Part shown: piece by piece, positions 11,128 to 22,200 of the stretch
Numbering within the stretch: the stretch's first letter is position 1
Layout of the letters: every line of letters begins with the position of its first letter
Source: Gnetum montanum
Lineage: Eukaryota > Streptophyta > Gnetopsida > Gnetales > Gnetaceae
NCBI GenBank assembly: GCA_015680685.1
Contig: MNCI01000967.1
Coordinates: 535,180-594,396 of the forward strand
Length of the DNA: 59,217 bases
Reading direction: 5' to 3'
The notes under the pieces: generated by a model
What the model saw: the letters and a program-made list of their open reading frames with translations, nothing else
Told to the model about the DNA's origin: nothing
Databases searched by the model: none
Program-made: the position numbers and the translations under genes

Positions 11128-12128
11128 TGATAAGTCATTAGTTGGCTGGGTTAACTGATGAAAAGTCAACTTTTTGGTTGGCTCTAATATCCTAGCCCTG
11201 ATAACAAGGCTCTGATAACAAGGCCTTGATAACAAGACTTCAATAACAAGGCCCCAATAACAAGGCTTCGATAACAAGGTCCCAATAACAAGGCTCCGAT
11301 AACAAGGCCTCATCGATGCATCATTTCATGCATCGACGAGGCCCCGTCAACACATCCTAGCAATAAAATCTATAAATACATACTCACAGCCATGTTTATG
11401 CAATTCTTTTGTCAATAGAGTAGTCAAACTCTTGTAGTTTTCTTTCATAATCTTAGAGAATAGTCAGTGAGTGCCCGTAGTATGGATCTAAGTCAGTTGT
11501 ACAACATCTTATTTGAGTGGCAATGTACCTAGACACATTCCATGAATGACAATAAGATCAAGATTAATTGTTATTCATTGCGGCACTTTGACTTAGATTA
11601 AATTTACTTTTAATGTAATTTATATTCCATGTAGTTAGTTAATATTTATGTTTCCATGCATGTTAATTAATTGGTAGAATGAGCATGACTAGTTTTGAGC
11701 GTAAACATGTATTCGCTTGGTAATCCCAACAGTGTTATTACTTGGTTCACCGAGTAGCATAGTGCTTGGTAATTCTAGTAGTAGATATGTGGGTTCATGA
11801 CATGTATGGCAAGTTGGGAATGGATACTCATCACCCATAGGCTAGTTTAGAATTTATTTTCAATTGTTAATTAGTTTAAACAAATGATTTCATTATTATT
11901 GTTAGGAGTAGCATAAGGTCGAAACAACATCAACAATCATATGCCTCACTCTAAACTAGACCATACATGACAAAGCTACCACTAGTCCAATTGGAAAGAT
12001 AGTGAAGTGTAATTAAGGCATAATGATCTAGATGCCACAACTAGTCACATCCACGAAATTCGATCAGATCATGCATGAATGCTTGTGATTTGTATAGCTG
12101 GGCATAGGGGGTACCTCGCCACTCATCA
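11128..12128 (+). repeat. 3' LTR of gag-only Gypsy copy C
   Basis: 1001 bp, TGATAAG...CTCATCA. Compared with the 5' LTR it has one more 14-bp U3 unit, and its palindrome is expanded by about 18 bp into a 16-bp-arm inverted repeat (11306-11321 / 11328-11343, 15 of 16 paired, 6-nt spacer). TATAAATA lies near 11371. Confidence 0.85.
11200..11311 (+). repeat. 8 x 14-bp tandem array in U3 of 3' LTR
   Basis: Units (G/A)ATAACAAGGCYYY begin every 14 bp from 11200 to 11298. The third unit reads AACAAGAC and the sixth AACAAGGT. Same core and phase as the 5' LTR array, with one more unit. Confidence 0.9.
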
Positions 12129-12133
12129 ACATT

Positions 12134-14440
12134 TTAATTACCTAAAATAGTAATATTATTCTTAAAAGAAAAAAAATATTCCTAAAATTTTCAAGATAAA
12201 ATAATTTTTAAGATTTTCCAGAACCTAAGAGTAACTAACTTATCAATATTACCATTACAATAAATAATACATTTTTGCAATTGATCTAAGAGCTAGATAA
12301 AATGCAATAATCCTCCACTCTAGCTAAAAGAGTATTAATATATTGTAAAGAATTATTGGTCATAAAAAAGAATCATCTACTAAGTACATGTTAAGCAATT
12401 TTATATCTTAATCATTAATTGAAACTTTCTTAATAATATTCTTTATATATTATAATGTAGATTATGTGAAAGAAAGTCTATAGTAACAACAAAAAATAGG
12501 GGTTTAGAGGACAACCTTGATGAACTAACTATTGAAGAGAAAATAAGGAACTTAATCCAAAATTAGTAGCAAGCATTAGCATCAGTGAGTAGGATATGGA
12601 TAAGATGAACAAAATAATAATGAAATCCTAGTTTACAAAGAAAAGAAATAATAAAATTCCATTCAATCATATCATAAGCTTTGGCATAAAAGAAATATCT
12701 TGGTTAGTATTAGAAACTCACTACATTCCCTTCCAAGCTAAAATAACATTATTTAAGATATGTCTACCTTTAACAAAACTAGTCTACTTAGGTCTAATGA
12801 TATCTTCAATAACCTTCTAAATTTGGCAATTCATGTATTTAGCTAAAATTTTATAAGTCTTTTTAAGAAGAGTAATAGGCCTCTAATTATCAATATGTTG
12901 AAGACTTGCATTCTTTACAAGAAGATGAATCATGCATTTATTAATATTTTTAACAAAACAAACTTTTTAATGGCTTTTTGGAAAACATGAAATTGATCAT
13001 CTCTAACAATGTCCTAATGATCTTTAAAAATTTAATTAAAAAGCCATCAAAACCTCAAGATTTACCATCTACTAAACTAAAGGTTGCTACTTTGATTTCT
13101 TTTATTGTAATTTTAGCTTTACTAATACTTTGATATGCTTCTATTATAAGATGAGGAATATGCATACTAGAGGCTTGGAAGAATTCCTTGCTAAAATATT
13201 TTTAAAAATAGAAGAAAAATGATTTGCTAAAAAAAACTATCATAATCTCAGAATCTTTAATGATAGAATCATTTATAAAAATTTATTCTAGTCTAGATAC
13301 TTGAACCTTTTCTTTTAGAATTTTAAAAAATTCCTTAAAATGTTTATCTTTAATTTTTAGCAAGCTCATGAAACTTTTAGTACAACACTTTTAGCTTCAA
13401 AATCATCTTAACATTATTTATAATAACAAAATTTAGGTAAGACTTTTCAAGTTTCAAAATAAGATGGATTCTAGTCTAAAATAATTTTTGTCTTCTTAAT
13501 AGATTCTACAAGATCTTCCTCAACTTGATGCTTATGCTTAGCAAATTTCTTTCCAAACCATCTAGCACAATTTTTAACTCTACAAGTAGTTCACTACCAC
13601 TAATCAACTTAAATAATTTCACTAGAAGTTGTTTTTTCCATTTCAATAATACTTCAAAATACTTTTCCTACTAGGTCTTATGAACATATTATCATTCATA
13701 CAAAAAAGCTTGTGCTTTTAAAAGGAGGGACTAATTCCAAGGAGAAAAATGCTAATAGGAAACTGGTCCAACAAAGTAACATCTTTATGCACTTTTACTT
13801 TCTTTGTAAACTTCCAAAGAAAAAATTAAATATATAAAATCTAAAGTCAACAATAAATTCTCTCATTTCTTTTTTGATAATTACACTAAGTATAATGTTT
13901 TTCATTTGAATGATGTGGAAATAAAGAGCAAACTTTAAAAAGAAAGGATTTTTCTTTAAAATTGCACCAACCTTCTTTTTATTAAGAAGACATATTAGGA
14001 GAAAGATCACCAAGTTTATCTAAATTACTTTCAACAATATTAAAATCACCGCTAAAAATACATGGAACTTTAGGTAGATATAGAAGATATTTCAAAATCT
14101 CTAATTGATCTTTCAAATTATTAGAAGCATAAATATTATATAGTCTAAAGTCTCTTTCTACACTATGTAAAGTACTCCAAGTAACTCTTCTAAGATTGTC
14201 AAAATCAAAATTTAAAACTTTTCTAGTCTAATTTTTATTAACAAGAATAGTAACATCCCCTTTATTAATTTCATGAGTAGTAGAAAAAATAATGCGATTT
14301 TTAAAAATGAATTTAGCAAAAGAAAAAAAAAACTAATATCATGCACTAAAATCTTAATTTCTAGTACGAAAAGTAAAATCATATTGCACACCTTACACTC
14401 TTCGTCATCTTTTGAAGTTGAGTCTGTTACTTCCTTAACC
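12134..14440 (-). pseudogene. L1-type LINE relic, 5' part (endonuclease and RT)
   Basis: Minus-strand conceptual reading gives an AP-endonuclease segment around 14330-14000 (NKGDVTILVNKN, then IYASNN, then the hallmark SGDFNIVE). Further down it gives RT blocks: SFVKGRHILNN and NVILAWK near 12800-12740, and HQGCPLNP near 12510. This is the order of a plant L1 LINE ORF2. The frame is broken by many stops and shifts. It continues past the inserted Gypsy element into 5089-3009. Confidence 0.65.
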
Positions 14441-15040
14441 ACAACAACTTTCTCTTTGTTTTTGTAGTTTTCATGTTCATTGTCTCTTTTCTTCTAGTTA
14501 TTCTTACTTTTGTTAAAGGCTTGTTTGGTCCTTTTCTTTACTATCTTTAATGTTGTAGCAAACTTCTCATCTACTAAATTCCACATTTTTCTACCTTTGT
14601 TGCAATATCATTAACTAATTTCTAGATAGGTAGAGTCTTTCGTTGGATCTTATTGTCTAATGTGTCTTACTCTTATGATTCACATATCCTTACATCCCTT
14701 TTTCTAATTGTTGGATCTCTATTATAATCTTTAGCTAATTCCCTTTTTCTGAGCTCTCCTTCCTCTTTTGCCACTTGATCTATTAGCCTTTAGATCTGAT
14801 GAGCTATCATCTCAAATAATCTACCTTGGACATATACCCCAAGGGTTTCTCTTATCTTGTTCCTTAACCCATCAATGATATGTCAGTTATTCTGGTTGAG
14901 AAAATCTGTGACTTGGGCATCTATGCAATAAGTAGTAGTACCTATCCATTACTATATCAAGGGATTCGTGTGTCTTTTATTTATCTATTTTATCAAATTT
15001 GACACTATGGAATAGGTTTGATATTTGTTATTAAAGAGTT

Positions 15041-15226
15041 CTAGCATGGTACTTCATCTTCTAATTTGTACCAACTCTTTGCTTCCTTTATAAATGTTTT
15101 AGGAAACAACTTCGATTTTTGCCAATCATTTTTTATGTTTTGTAAAGCACAAGCATCATGAAAGACTTGAAGATGGTATTGTGAGTTTGCATTGTATCCA
15201 CCTTCGAATTTTGGAATATTATTCAT
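15041..15226 (-). pseudogene. Gag core fragment of Gypsy copy D
   Basis: 61 codons. IPKFEGGYNANSQYHLQVFH and FPKTFIKEAKSWYKL match the Gag at 6770-6930 of copy C in order and spacing. The frame ends prematurely at DEVPC and related sequence continues in other frames toward 14480. Non-functional. Confidence 0.65.
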
Positions 15227-17010
15227 TTCATGTTACTTGCTGTGATTGTCCCTTAAATGCCTAGTAGGAATGTACATAGCTTTCCTAATGTTGATCATGT
15301 TACGAGTAACCAACTAGGGTTCTTCATAGTGTTCAGGTTTCTGAGCTCTATTGTAGTGCTGATTCCCTCCAATGTTTATGATTCTTTCTCCTCTCATGTT
15401 TGATACTTGCTTTCCTTCCATCATGATTATCTTCCTCTTCATTAGGATATCTTCTTCTATGTATGTCTCCCATGGTCCCTCCTTCTTTCTTCATCATGAT
15501 CCCTTAGTTTTTGTTCTTACTTGTCAAAATCTGTTGATGAATGTGAGAAAGAAGAAGATGGAAAAGTTAGAGAACAATGTCAACTAGTGCTCCTTTTGTG
15601 ACTCTATGATTCATCTCTTTTGGATTCAATGGAGGTCTTAGGCCTAGAATTCCTCTTAAATTTGGAGTCCTTCTTTAGTCCAAGGGTTTTTGCAAAAGCT
15701 AAATGTAGTTTTATTTTAAGAGAGATCTTCAAAGTAGATTATTGATGTTTGGGAATAAGAGCCATGAGTTTGATAAAATTTCTTAGTTTAAAATATAGCA
15801 TCTTCTTTATCTTCTAGGACAACTATTTGAAATGCCTTCTTTCCTATGTCATGTTCATACATTGCCTCCATGATGGTATCCCTTCTTGCTTGAGCATTCA
15901 TTGCCTAATATAGCCTAATCATATTTTTATTGACTTGATATCCTTCTTGCATATGGCCAAGACCTAAACCTCATGAGGATTACTTGAAGCATTGATGATG
16001 TTGAACATTTAGGTAGCAAGACAATGTGTCCCTAGTGAAAAACGAATGTAAAATTAAGATAATAAGGATTAGTATGAGCATATGAAATCTTGGTTTACAT
16101 TGGTGCATTCCAATCTTCTTTATTGTAATCTTTGTTACGACTTTCATTAAAATCAATAGCAGGTGGAGATTTTTCTTTAGTTGTAAACACCATGTTAATT
16201 GTTTCAATGCTTAAGTGTGTACATTTTAAGAAATTATTTTGAATATGAGAGATATACTTTGTTATGCTTAATACAATGAACTTTATAAAATCAACTATCT
16301 AGCAAACACTTAACCATACAAATCACAAGTGTTCATGCAATGTAAGTAAATTAGAAAATTGATGTTAAGTTCATGATTGTTGTCTTCCCGCTTAGAGTTA
16401 ACAAGGTACAAATCGTATGACTTAACTCTTAATGAGGCATATGATAAACTAATGTTGTTTGACTTTAAATGTGCTAAGAGTAAGCACGATCAAAATAATT
16501 GTAAATTCTAATGCTAAGTACAACGAAAATGTAAGTTTATTCTATCCTATCAACAATAAGTATATATTCCTAGTTTTCCATACACATCATGGGCCAATGT
16601 AACTATTACTAGAATTACCAAGTAACTTTCCTACTGAACGAATCAAGCAAAGTCACTACTGAGTTACCAAACAGTTACACTTAATGCTCGAAACCAATCA
16701 TATTTATTCTACCTTACTAATAGACATTAGAATATTAAAGGACTTAGGAAATGTAAATGACTGAATAAAAGTAAACATGATGAAAAGTAAATTTATGCTA
16801 AATGAAATGTTGTAATGATGAAGAACAATCTTGATCTTTATTGTCATTCATGAATTGTCTAAAAACAATCCACTCAAATAAAGATTTTGTATAACTATAA
16901 TTCACCACACAATGAGCATTCACTCACTCTTTTAACTTACAAAAACAAACTGCAAAAAATTTCACTAAGCATTGGTAAAAAGTTCTTGTTTCGATGCAAT
17001 AGTGGATTGA

Positions 17011-17080
17011 TATTTATAAACATGACCATGGTCCACTACATCACATTTATGATGATGTATGCAAAACTACGATATCGTAG
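17011..17080 (-). promoter_or_regulatory. TATA box and palindromes of LTR copy D
   Basis: TATAAATA (17018..17011), with the palindromes GACCATGGTC (17024-17033) and CTACGATATCGTAG (17067-17080) just upstream in element orientation. Same architecture as the other LTRs of the family. Confidence 0.6.
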
Positions 17081-17350
17081 AAGGACAAATGGTTTTATCA
17101 CCAAATAAGCACTTCATAATGCAAATTTTTTCTTATCTAACAAAAATACTACTAACTCAAATATTAAAACTAGTGTCAACAAGAATGTTGCAATTGATAA
17201 TAAAAATTCATGACATAAGATCAATAACAAGTAACAAGCTAAAGATCTTCCACAAGAAGTACCACTTTGTTAGCTTTGTATAACAAGTAACAAGCTAAAG
17301 ATCAATAACAAGTAACAAGCTAAAGATCTTCCACAAATATTGGTATTAAC

Positions 17351-17754
17351 TTTCTATTTTACAAACATGAATGTTAAAAAGTGATGTAAAGCTTGTTAGG
17401 ACTGGAACCTTACTCTTACTAATAATTAATTTTCTCCACTTTTTTTTTATTTTTTAAGTGAGTTATACACCAAAGTAGACATTCCTAAAACTAGAAATTT
17501 TTGATAACATTTACTCAATGCCAAGTGTGTGATGTACTCTACATTTTCTTTGCTTTTTTTTTTTTTTTTGTTGAACACAATACTTTATATCATAAAGACT
17601 CAAAGAATTATACATTTAAGACCACATCTCACAAATTATTAATTCAATCCTCATATGTATCATTCATTACTTCAATACATGCCTTTGTTACAATCCTCTC
17701 TATTAAACCTTCATCTAGTACCAATGTTGGGAATACAAAACATGCTACTCATGT

Positions 17755-17792
<38 letters not shown>

Positions 17793-18124
17793 CAAAAAAA
17801 ACTTCAATTTCAACAACGCAAAAGCAATTACATTATTTGTTAAAATTTCAAAGGATATTCAATTGGTTAAAAAAATGCTTTGAACTATCCTATTTAAATT
17901 TCAAGCAAAATTTGCATTAGAAATTCATTTTTTATAGAAAATTTTACATTTATTTTTAAAAATTAATTATATTAAAACTAAAAATTGTTTTAACTTGTGA
18001 CCAAAATCAACAAATCTATTAAAGCAATTGAGTTTCAATAAAACTTTTTATAATGCTTATACATCAAAGTCTCAACATATTATCCCACATGATTTGTAGA
18101 ATGCAAACATATCATGTAATGTTA
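17351..18124. other. AT-rich non-coding DNA with a 32-A run
   Basis: No gene or family motif seen. It contains an uninterrupted A32 run at 17756-17787 and a T-rich tract near 17555-17570. Frames across the A run are artefacts of poly-lysine. The A run could be the tail of a retroposed sequence but no body was identified. Confidence 0.4.
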
Positions 18125-18320
18125 ATGAGGTTAGCTAAGTGATAAAAGTTTTGGCGTGAAGTCACAAATCAAAATGAAGTCACAAATTCATTTCCAATAG
18201 ACCACCAATTAATGAAATAAATTGGGTAAACAAAATTGTAAAACTAGGTAAAATAATTGTAAAACTAGTGTGATCCAATAGGGCATCAAGGTCAACATAA
18301 GTAAAAATTCAGTTTCATTA
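18125..18320 (+). mobile_element. tRNA-headed SINE, family 1
   Basis: Begins ATGAGGTTAGCTAAGTGATAA (A-box-like) and ends with AGTAAAAATTCAGTTTCATTAA, matching the heads and tails of the copies at 21948-22110 and 28375-28535. The B-box part is diverged. Confidence 0.55.
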
Positions 18321-18695
18321 ACATAAATAATAATATTTAGCAAGAAAGCAATCAAGTATCATAGCTCTTGAAATCCATTACAAATAGTTTATGAGAATTC
18401 TATTGTAAACCCTCAAATGGTATGTGAAAATTTCATATTAAACACAATTAAATGTTCAAAATAAAAATAAAAGCTATGCCAGGTGGACATGTGTATTAGA
18501 AGAATTATAAAGGAATATAATAATGCTTCAATTGTGACCCAAACTAGCAACCTATTACCTTAAGGGTGACACAAAATAGCAACCTCCTATTTTTATTTTT
18601 TTTTTTAAAAAAGAAGCATAGTAGGTAATAGTTTTTAATACTTCATAACAAATGATTTATCAGAATTCAGCATCAAACACATAACAGATGATTTA

Positions 18696-18905
18696 TCAGA
18701 AAGCATAGTAGGTAATAGTTTTTAGAACGGGACTTCACATAACAAAGAATGAAACAAACTAAAATGATGCTCAAAATTTTAACCTTCATAGGAAAAGTAA
18801 TTTTGATTTTTCAGAAAGCATAGTAGGCAATAGTTTTTAAAACGGGACTTCACATAACAAAGAATGAAACAAACTAAAATGATGCTCAAAAGTAATTTTG
18901 ATTTG
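18696..18905. repeat. 115-bp tandem duplication
   Basis: Two near-identical units start at 18696 and 18811 (TCAGAAAGCATAGTAGG ... ATGATGCTCAAAA). They differ by a few bases and the second lacks an internal stretch. Located 3' of HISN1; no coding potential. Confidence 0.8.
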
Positions 18906-18999
18906 TTAGGTAGGAATCCCCGAATAACAAGCTCAAGAATGAATGTATTCTAAATGATTAGAAAGCAGCCACTTAAATATTATCCAGAAACCCCCACGT

Positions 19000-19005
19000 T
19001 TTATT
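19000..19005 (-). terminator. Candidate poly(A) signal of HISN1
   Basis: AATAAA on the minus strand, about 125 nt beyond the HISN1 stop codon at 19132..19130, a plausible 3' UTR length. Chosen by position only. Confidence 0.4.
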
Positions 19006-19129
19006 TAAAAAATTCTTGAAATGAAGCAAGGAAGAGAGCAATTAAATAAATAAGAAGAAATCACGTTCCTAGCTGGTACATGCCAGAAATATCAAAAGGA
19101 TCATAGAAGTTGATAGCATCTGGTAACCA

Positions 19130-19231
19130 CTAAGAATTTATATTTAATTCATCAGCCAGCTTTCGCCATCGAGGTGGTTCCTCATCAAAAATGTATGTTA
19201 ATGGAGAAACAAGAACACCACTACCTGCTAT
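19130..19231 (-). CDS. HISN1: HISN1 exon 11 (residues 398-430 and stop)
   Basis: 102 nt after [27 protein letters not shown], then [13 protein letters not shown] and TAG. The last few residues differ from the usual LLRNLGI-like ending. Confidence 0.93.
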   Translation of the reverse strand: MAGSGVLVSPLTYIFDEEPPRWRKLADELNINS

Positions 19232-22200
19232 CTGCAGCAATTTTAAAACTAATTTATTGATAAAGTAATCATAGGTGATAGCATTGTAACAATTTCTAAA
19301 ATACATTGTTTAAAACATACCTTTCGGAGATCACGTACAGCTTCATAGAGTTGTCTCTTAGGCACACAAATGACAATAGCAAAATAATCTACCTTAATTT
19401 CTCCATCTCTTATGCAATATACAGGACACACGGTAGGGCCCTTCACCAACGTAGAACATTTATGTTTAACCCTTCTGCATGCACTCTGTATTCAGATTTC
19501 TAAACAAAACATTAAAAAAATAATCATACCTGTAAACCAGGAAAACTAGTTTCATTCAGTATCCTTTCTGCTACTTCTTCTGCCGAATTTCCTCTCATGT
19601 TAGCTGTGATCTTAGATACAAGAAATTTCAAATTAAACATCAACATAATGTACACATCCCATAAAAATTCAATGAAAAATCTGTTCTTAAGTCCTACCAA
19701 CAGCCCAGCTTATCCTTATTTACATTTGGACCAAGGCCATCTGAATAGGAAAGTACTATTAGATCAATACCGTAAATTCGCCAGAAGCTCTGAGATGAGC
19801 TTCTAACCTTTCTAGCATCTCATGAGCAGCCTCGAGTATCTCTTTTCTTTGGACCAAAGCTTTCCTGCTTGCAATTAAAACACCCTACAATGGTGCAACA
19901 GAAAAACATAACTGACAGAACAATATTATTCACCCTATAGTCTTATGATAACCATCATTCCAACTTAGTAGTGTTACAAGAAAAGCATTGGTAGTGAACA
20001 TATAACTACATTAAAAAACTAAGAAACGGTATAACAACTGCTACATGAAATTTAACTACTCAATGCCAACCATTCAATTGTGGCCAAGACTGATTATACA
20101 GTAAGAAAAATCATCAAAGCAATTCTTTAATGAGAAAAAAATTACTGAAACTGAAACTATGAAACTATTTTTACTTATATCTGAAGCCATTATGGACCTA
20201 TTGGACTAGTTCAATTTTAACTCTTTTTTTTATGCTTGAATACCTTATTAGCAGCCTGTTGGAATAAAACATGGGACTCACAGAAATCAAGCCGTATGCC
20301 TAAGGCCTTTAGGGGTACAACATATTGTTTAAAGAAAGCTTTAAACAGTTTCATATGGCAATTGACAATTTAAATTAATATTTAGACTTGGTTACATCTT
20401 AGACATGAGCTAGATGGACAGATTTGTATACTAACATGAATGTTGAGTGTAACTAGGAAATATTGAATCAACTCTCATTCAAGGAAATTTGAGAGTAGCT
20501 CCTATAGATGAAAGGTTAAAGAAAGTCATCTTGGATATTACGAACACCAGAAAATGCTCCTGCTAGAAAAGGTCATCTTATTAAAGCTAAGGTAACTAAC
20601 CCAAGAGGCAAATTAAAACATACTTGGTTTGCTTGCATAAAGAAAGACACCCAAGATTTGAGAATTTATGTGTTTTTAGCTCTTAATAAAAGCAAATGGC
20701 ATAAAAGAACTTATATAGCCAGCTCCATGGAATTGGGTAAGGCTAGGATGATGATGACAACATAAACTATATGAACACAAACAAGCCACCAAGCATGTAA
20801 TTTTGTCTTATCCCCTTTATTGAATCCAATTGCTAGCTTTCTCAAAACATCCCTTTCTATGCTCCCTCCCCTCTATCATGACACTCTTAGCTATTTTATT
20901 GGAACAACATGCGATGCTTCCAGATTTGATTAGCGATCCTTCAAGCCAAGCCTCTACTCTTATGCTATTTTATGACCTGTCAGATAATTTATATAAATCC
21001 CTTGCTCAAAAGATTTCTGGAGGATATGTATTCATGCAAATTATGGGTTATTTACCTATTTTTAAGCTTTTTGAACCATTTAATATAGTGTGGAAAGATC
21101 AAGATTTGGAAGCCCTTCATGCACATTATCTTTCAGTTCATTTATGTTGGTAGAATTTGTTGATCAACAATGGTTTCTAAGGCCCTAAATATTGGCATTT
21201 TTAATCATTCTCACATTTTATTGATTATTCAAAAATGGACTCCTACATTTGATCTAGCATCCCCTATGGTTGTTGAATTGTTAAATCTGCCACTGATATT
21301 TGAAAAACATGAAAAGGATATTCTCTTAAATTGGACCAATTAAGCATTTTGAAACCCTAGCTGCAATTAGTAGTTTCTGTAAGACTTGATATATGATTGA
21401 TGTGGATCTTAACTTGCTTATGCGAGAAATTCTTGTGTGCTGGCTGAATTAGTTATGTGCAACCAATTTTATATTATATCCTTCTAAAGTCATGTCACTT
21501 TTGTCATCAAGAGAGTCATATATTTAACTCATATCCTTTTATACTTTGAAAAAGGGCAATGCGAGTACATCAACAACAAGATGCTACAAATCTTTTAACT
21601 CATATCCTTTTATACTTCGAAAAAGGGCAATGCGAGTACATCAACAACAAGGTGCTACCAATCCTACTCAAGTTGGTTCTGCTTAAGTTTCAGCAGCTAA
21701 CCATCCCTCTTCTTTTAATGATTTTCAGCAGAATGTGTCTTCAAGGAATGTTCCAGTCAATCCAATTCCAAAGAAATCATTAATGGCTAAGGGAAACAAA
21801 TATATGTTCTTAAAACCTCACAAACACCTATTTGATTTAGATAACTTCCAAACAGTTTTACAGAACAAAAAATGCTAAAGAAATTCATCTCTTAGTGAAT
21901 ACATACCGAATCTTCATAATGGTCAATATTTTATAAAATTAAAACTGAAATTGTTTACTTATGGTCCACTCAGACCCCTTGGATTTATTGGACCAGTTTC
22001 ATGATTCATTTTTCCAATTTTTTTTTAAATTTATAAGTGCTGCCTCGTAGAATCAAACCTATAACTTGGGATTATCAAGCCAAGACGCTTACCACTAAGC
22101 TAACACCTCATAATGGACAACATTTTCAAGATAGTCCATTTACTAATAATTCATTTGAGCCTACTCATTTGAGCCATCCTTATTCAAAAGTCATCTCTCT

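Larger units (their letters stand above)
5090..12128 (+). mobile_element. Gag-only Gypsy LTR retrotransposon (copy C), about 7.0 kb
   Basis: Two LTRs (5090-6033 and 11128-12128), both TGAT...CTCATCA, flank an internal region with a primer binding site at 6035, broken gag frames at 6159-8518, a non-coding 3' spacer and a polypurine tract (GTGGGGGTA) at 11119-11127. Flanking 5-mers are GCATT (5085-5089) and ACATT (12129-12133), a 5-bp target-site duplication with one change. No protease, RT, RNase H or integrase motif is visible in the 5.1 kb interior, so it resembles a TR-GAG type non-autonomous element. It is inserted in an L1 LINE relic whose domains continue on both sides. LTR divergence is considerable, so the insertion is old. 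Confidence 0.8.
14450..17350 (-). mobile_element. Gag-only Gypsy relic (copy D), one LTR plus gag
   Basis: The LTR occupies roughly 17350-16295. On the minus strand it carries the family's U5 blocks (CTTGGTAA, CTCAGTAGTGAC and the CCCATGATGTGTATGG block at 16570-16690) and a TATAAATA box at 17018..17011. Internal sequence from about 16290 to 14450 includes a Gag core fragment (15226-15041). The 3' half and 3' LTR are missing, the element being cut near 14450 next to the LINE endonuclease. Outer LTR limits are approximate. Confidence 0.6.

Noticed and set aside
17501-17920. 139-codon frame with a long lysine run
   Set aside because: Created by the A32 run; low-complexity artefact.
20830-21153. 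107-codon frame in HISN1 intron 7
   Set aside because: No motif recognised and neighbouring sequence is repeat debris; noted only as part of the intron.
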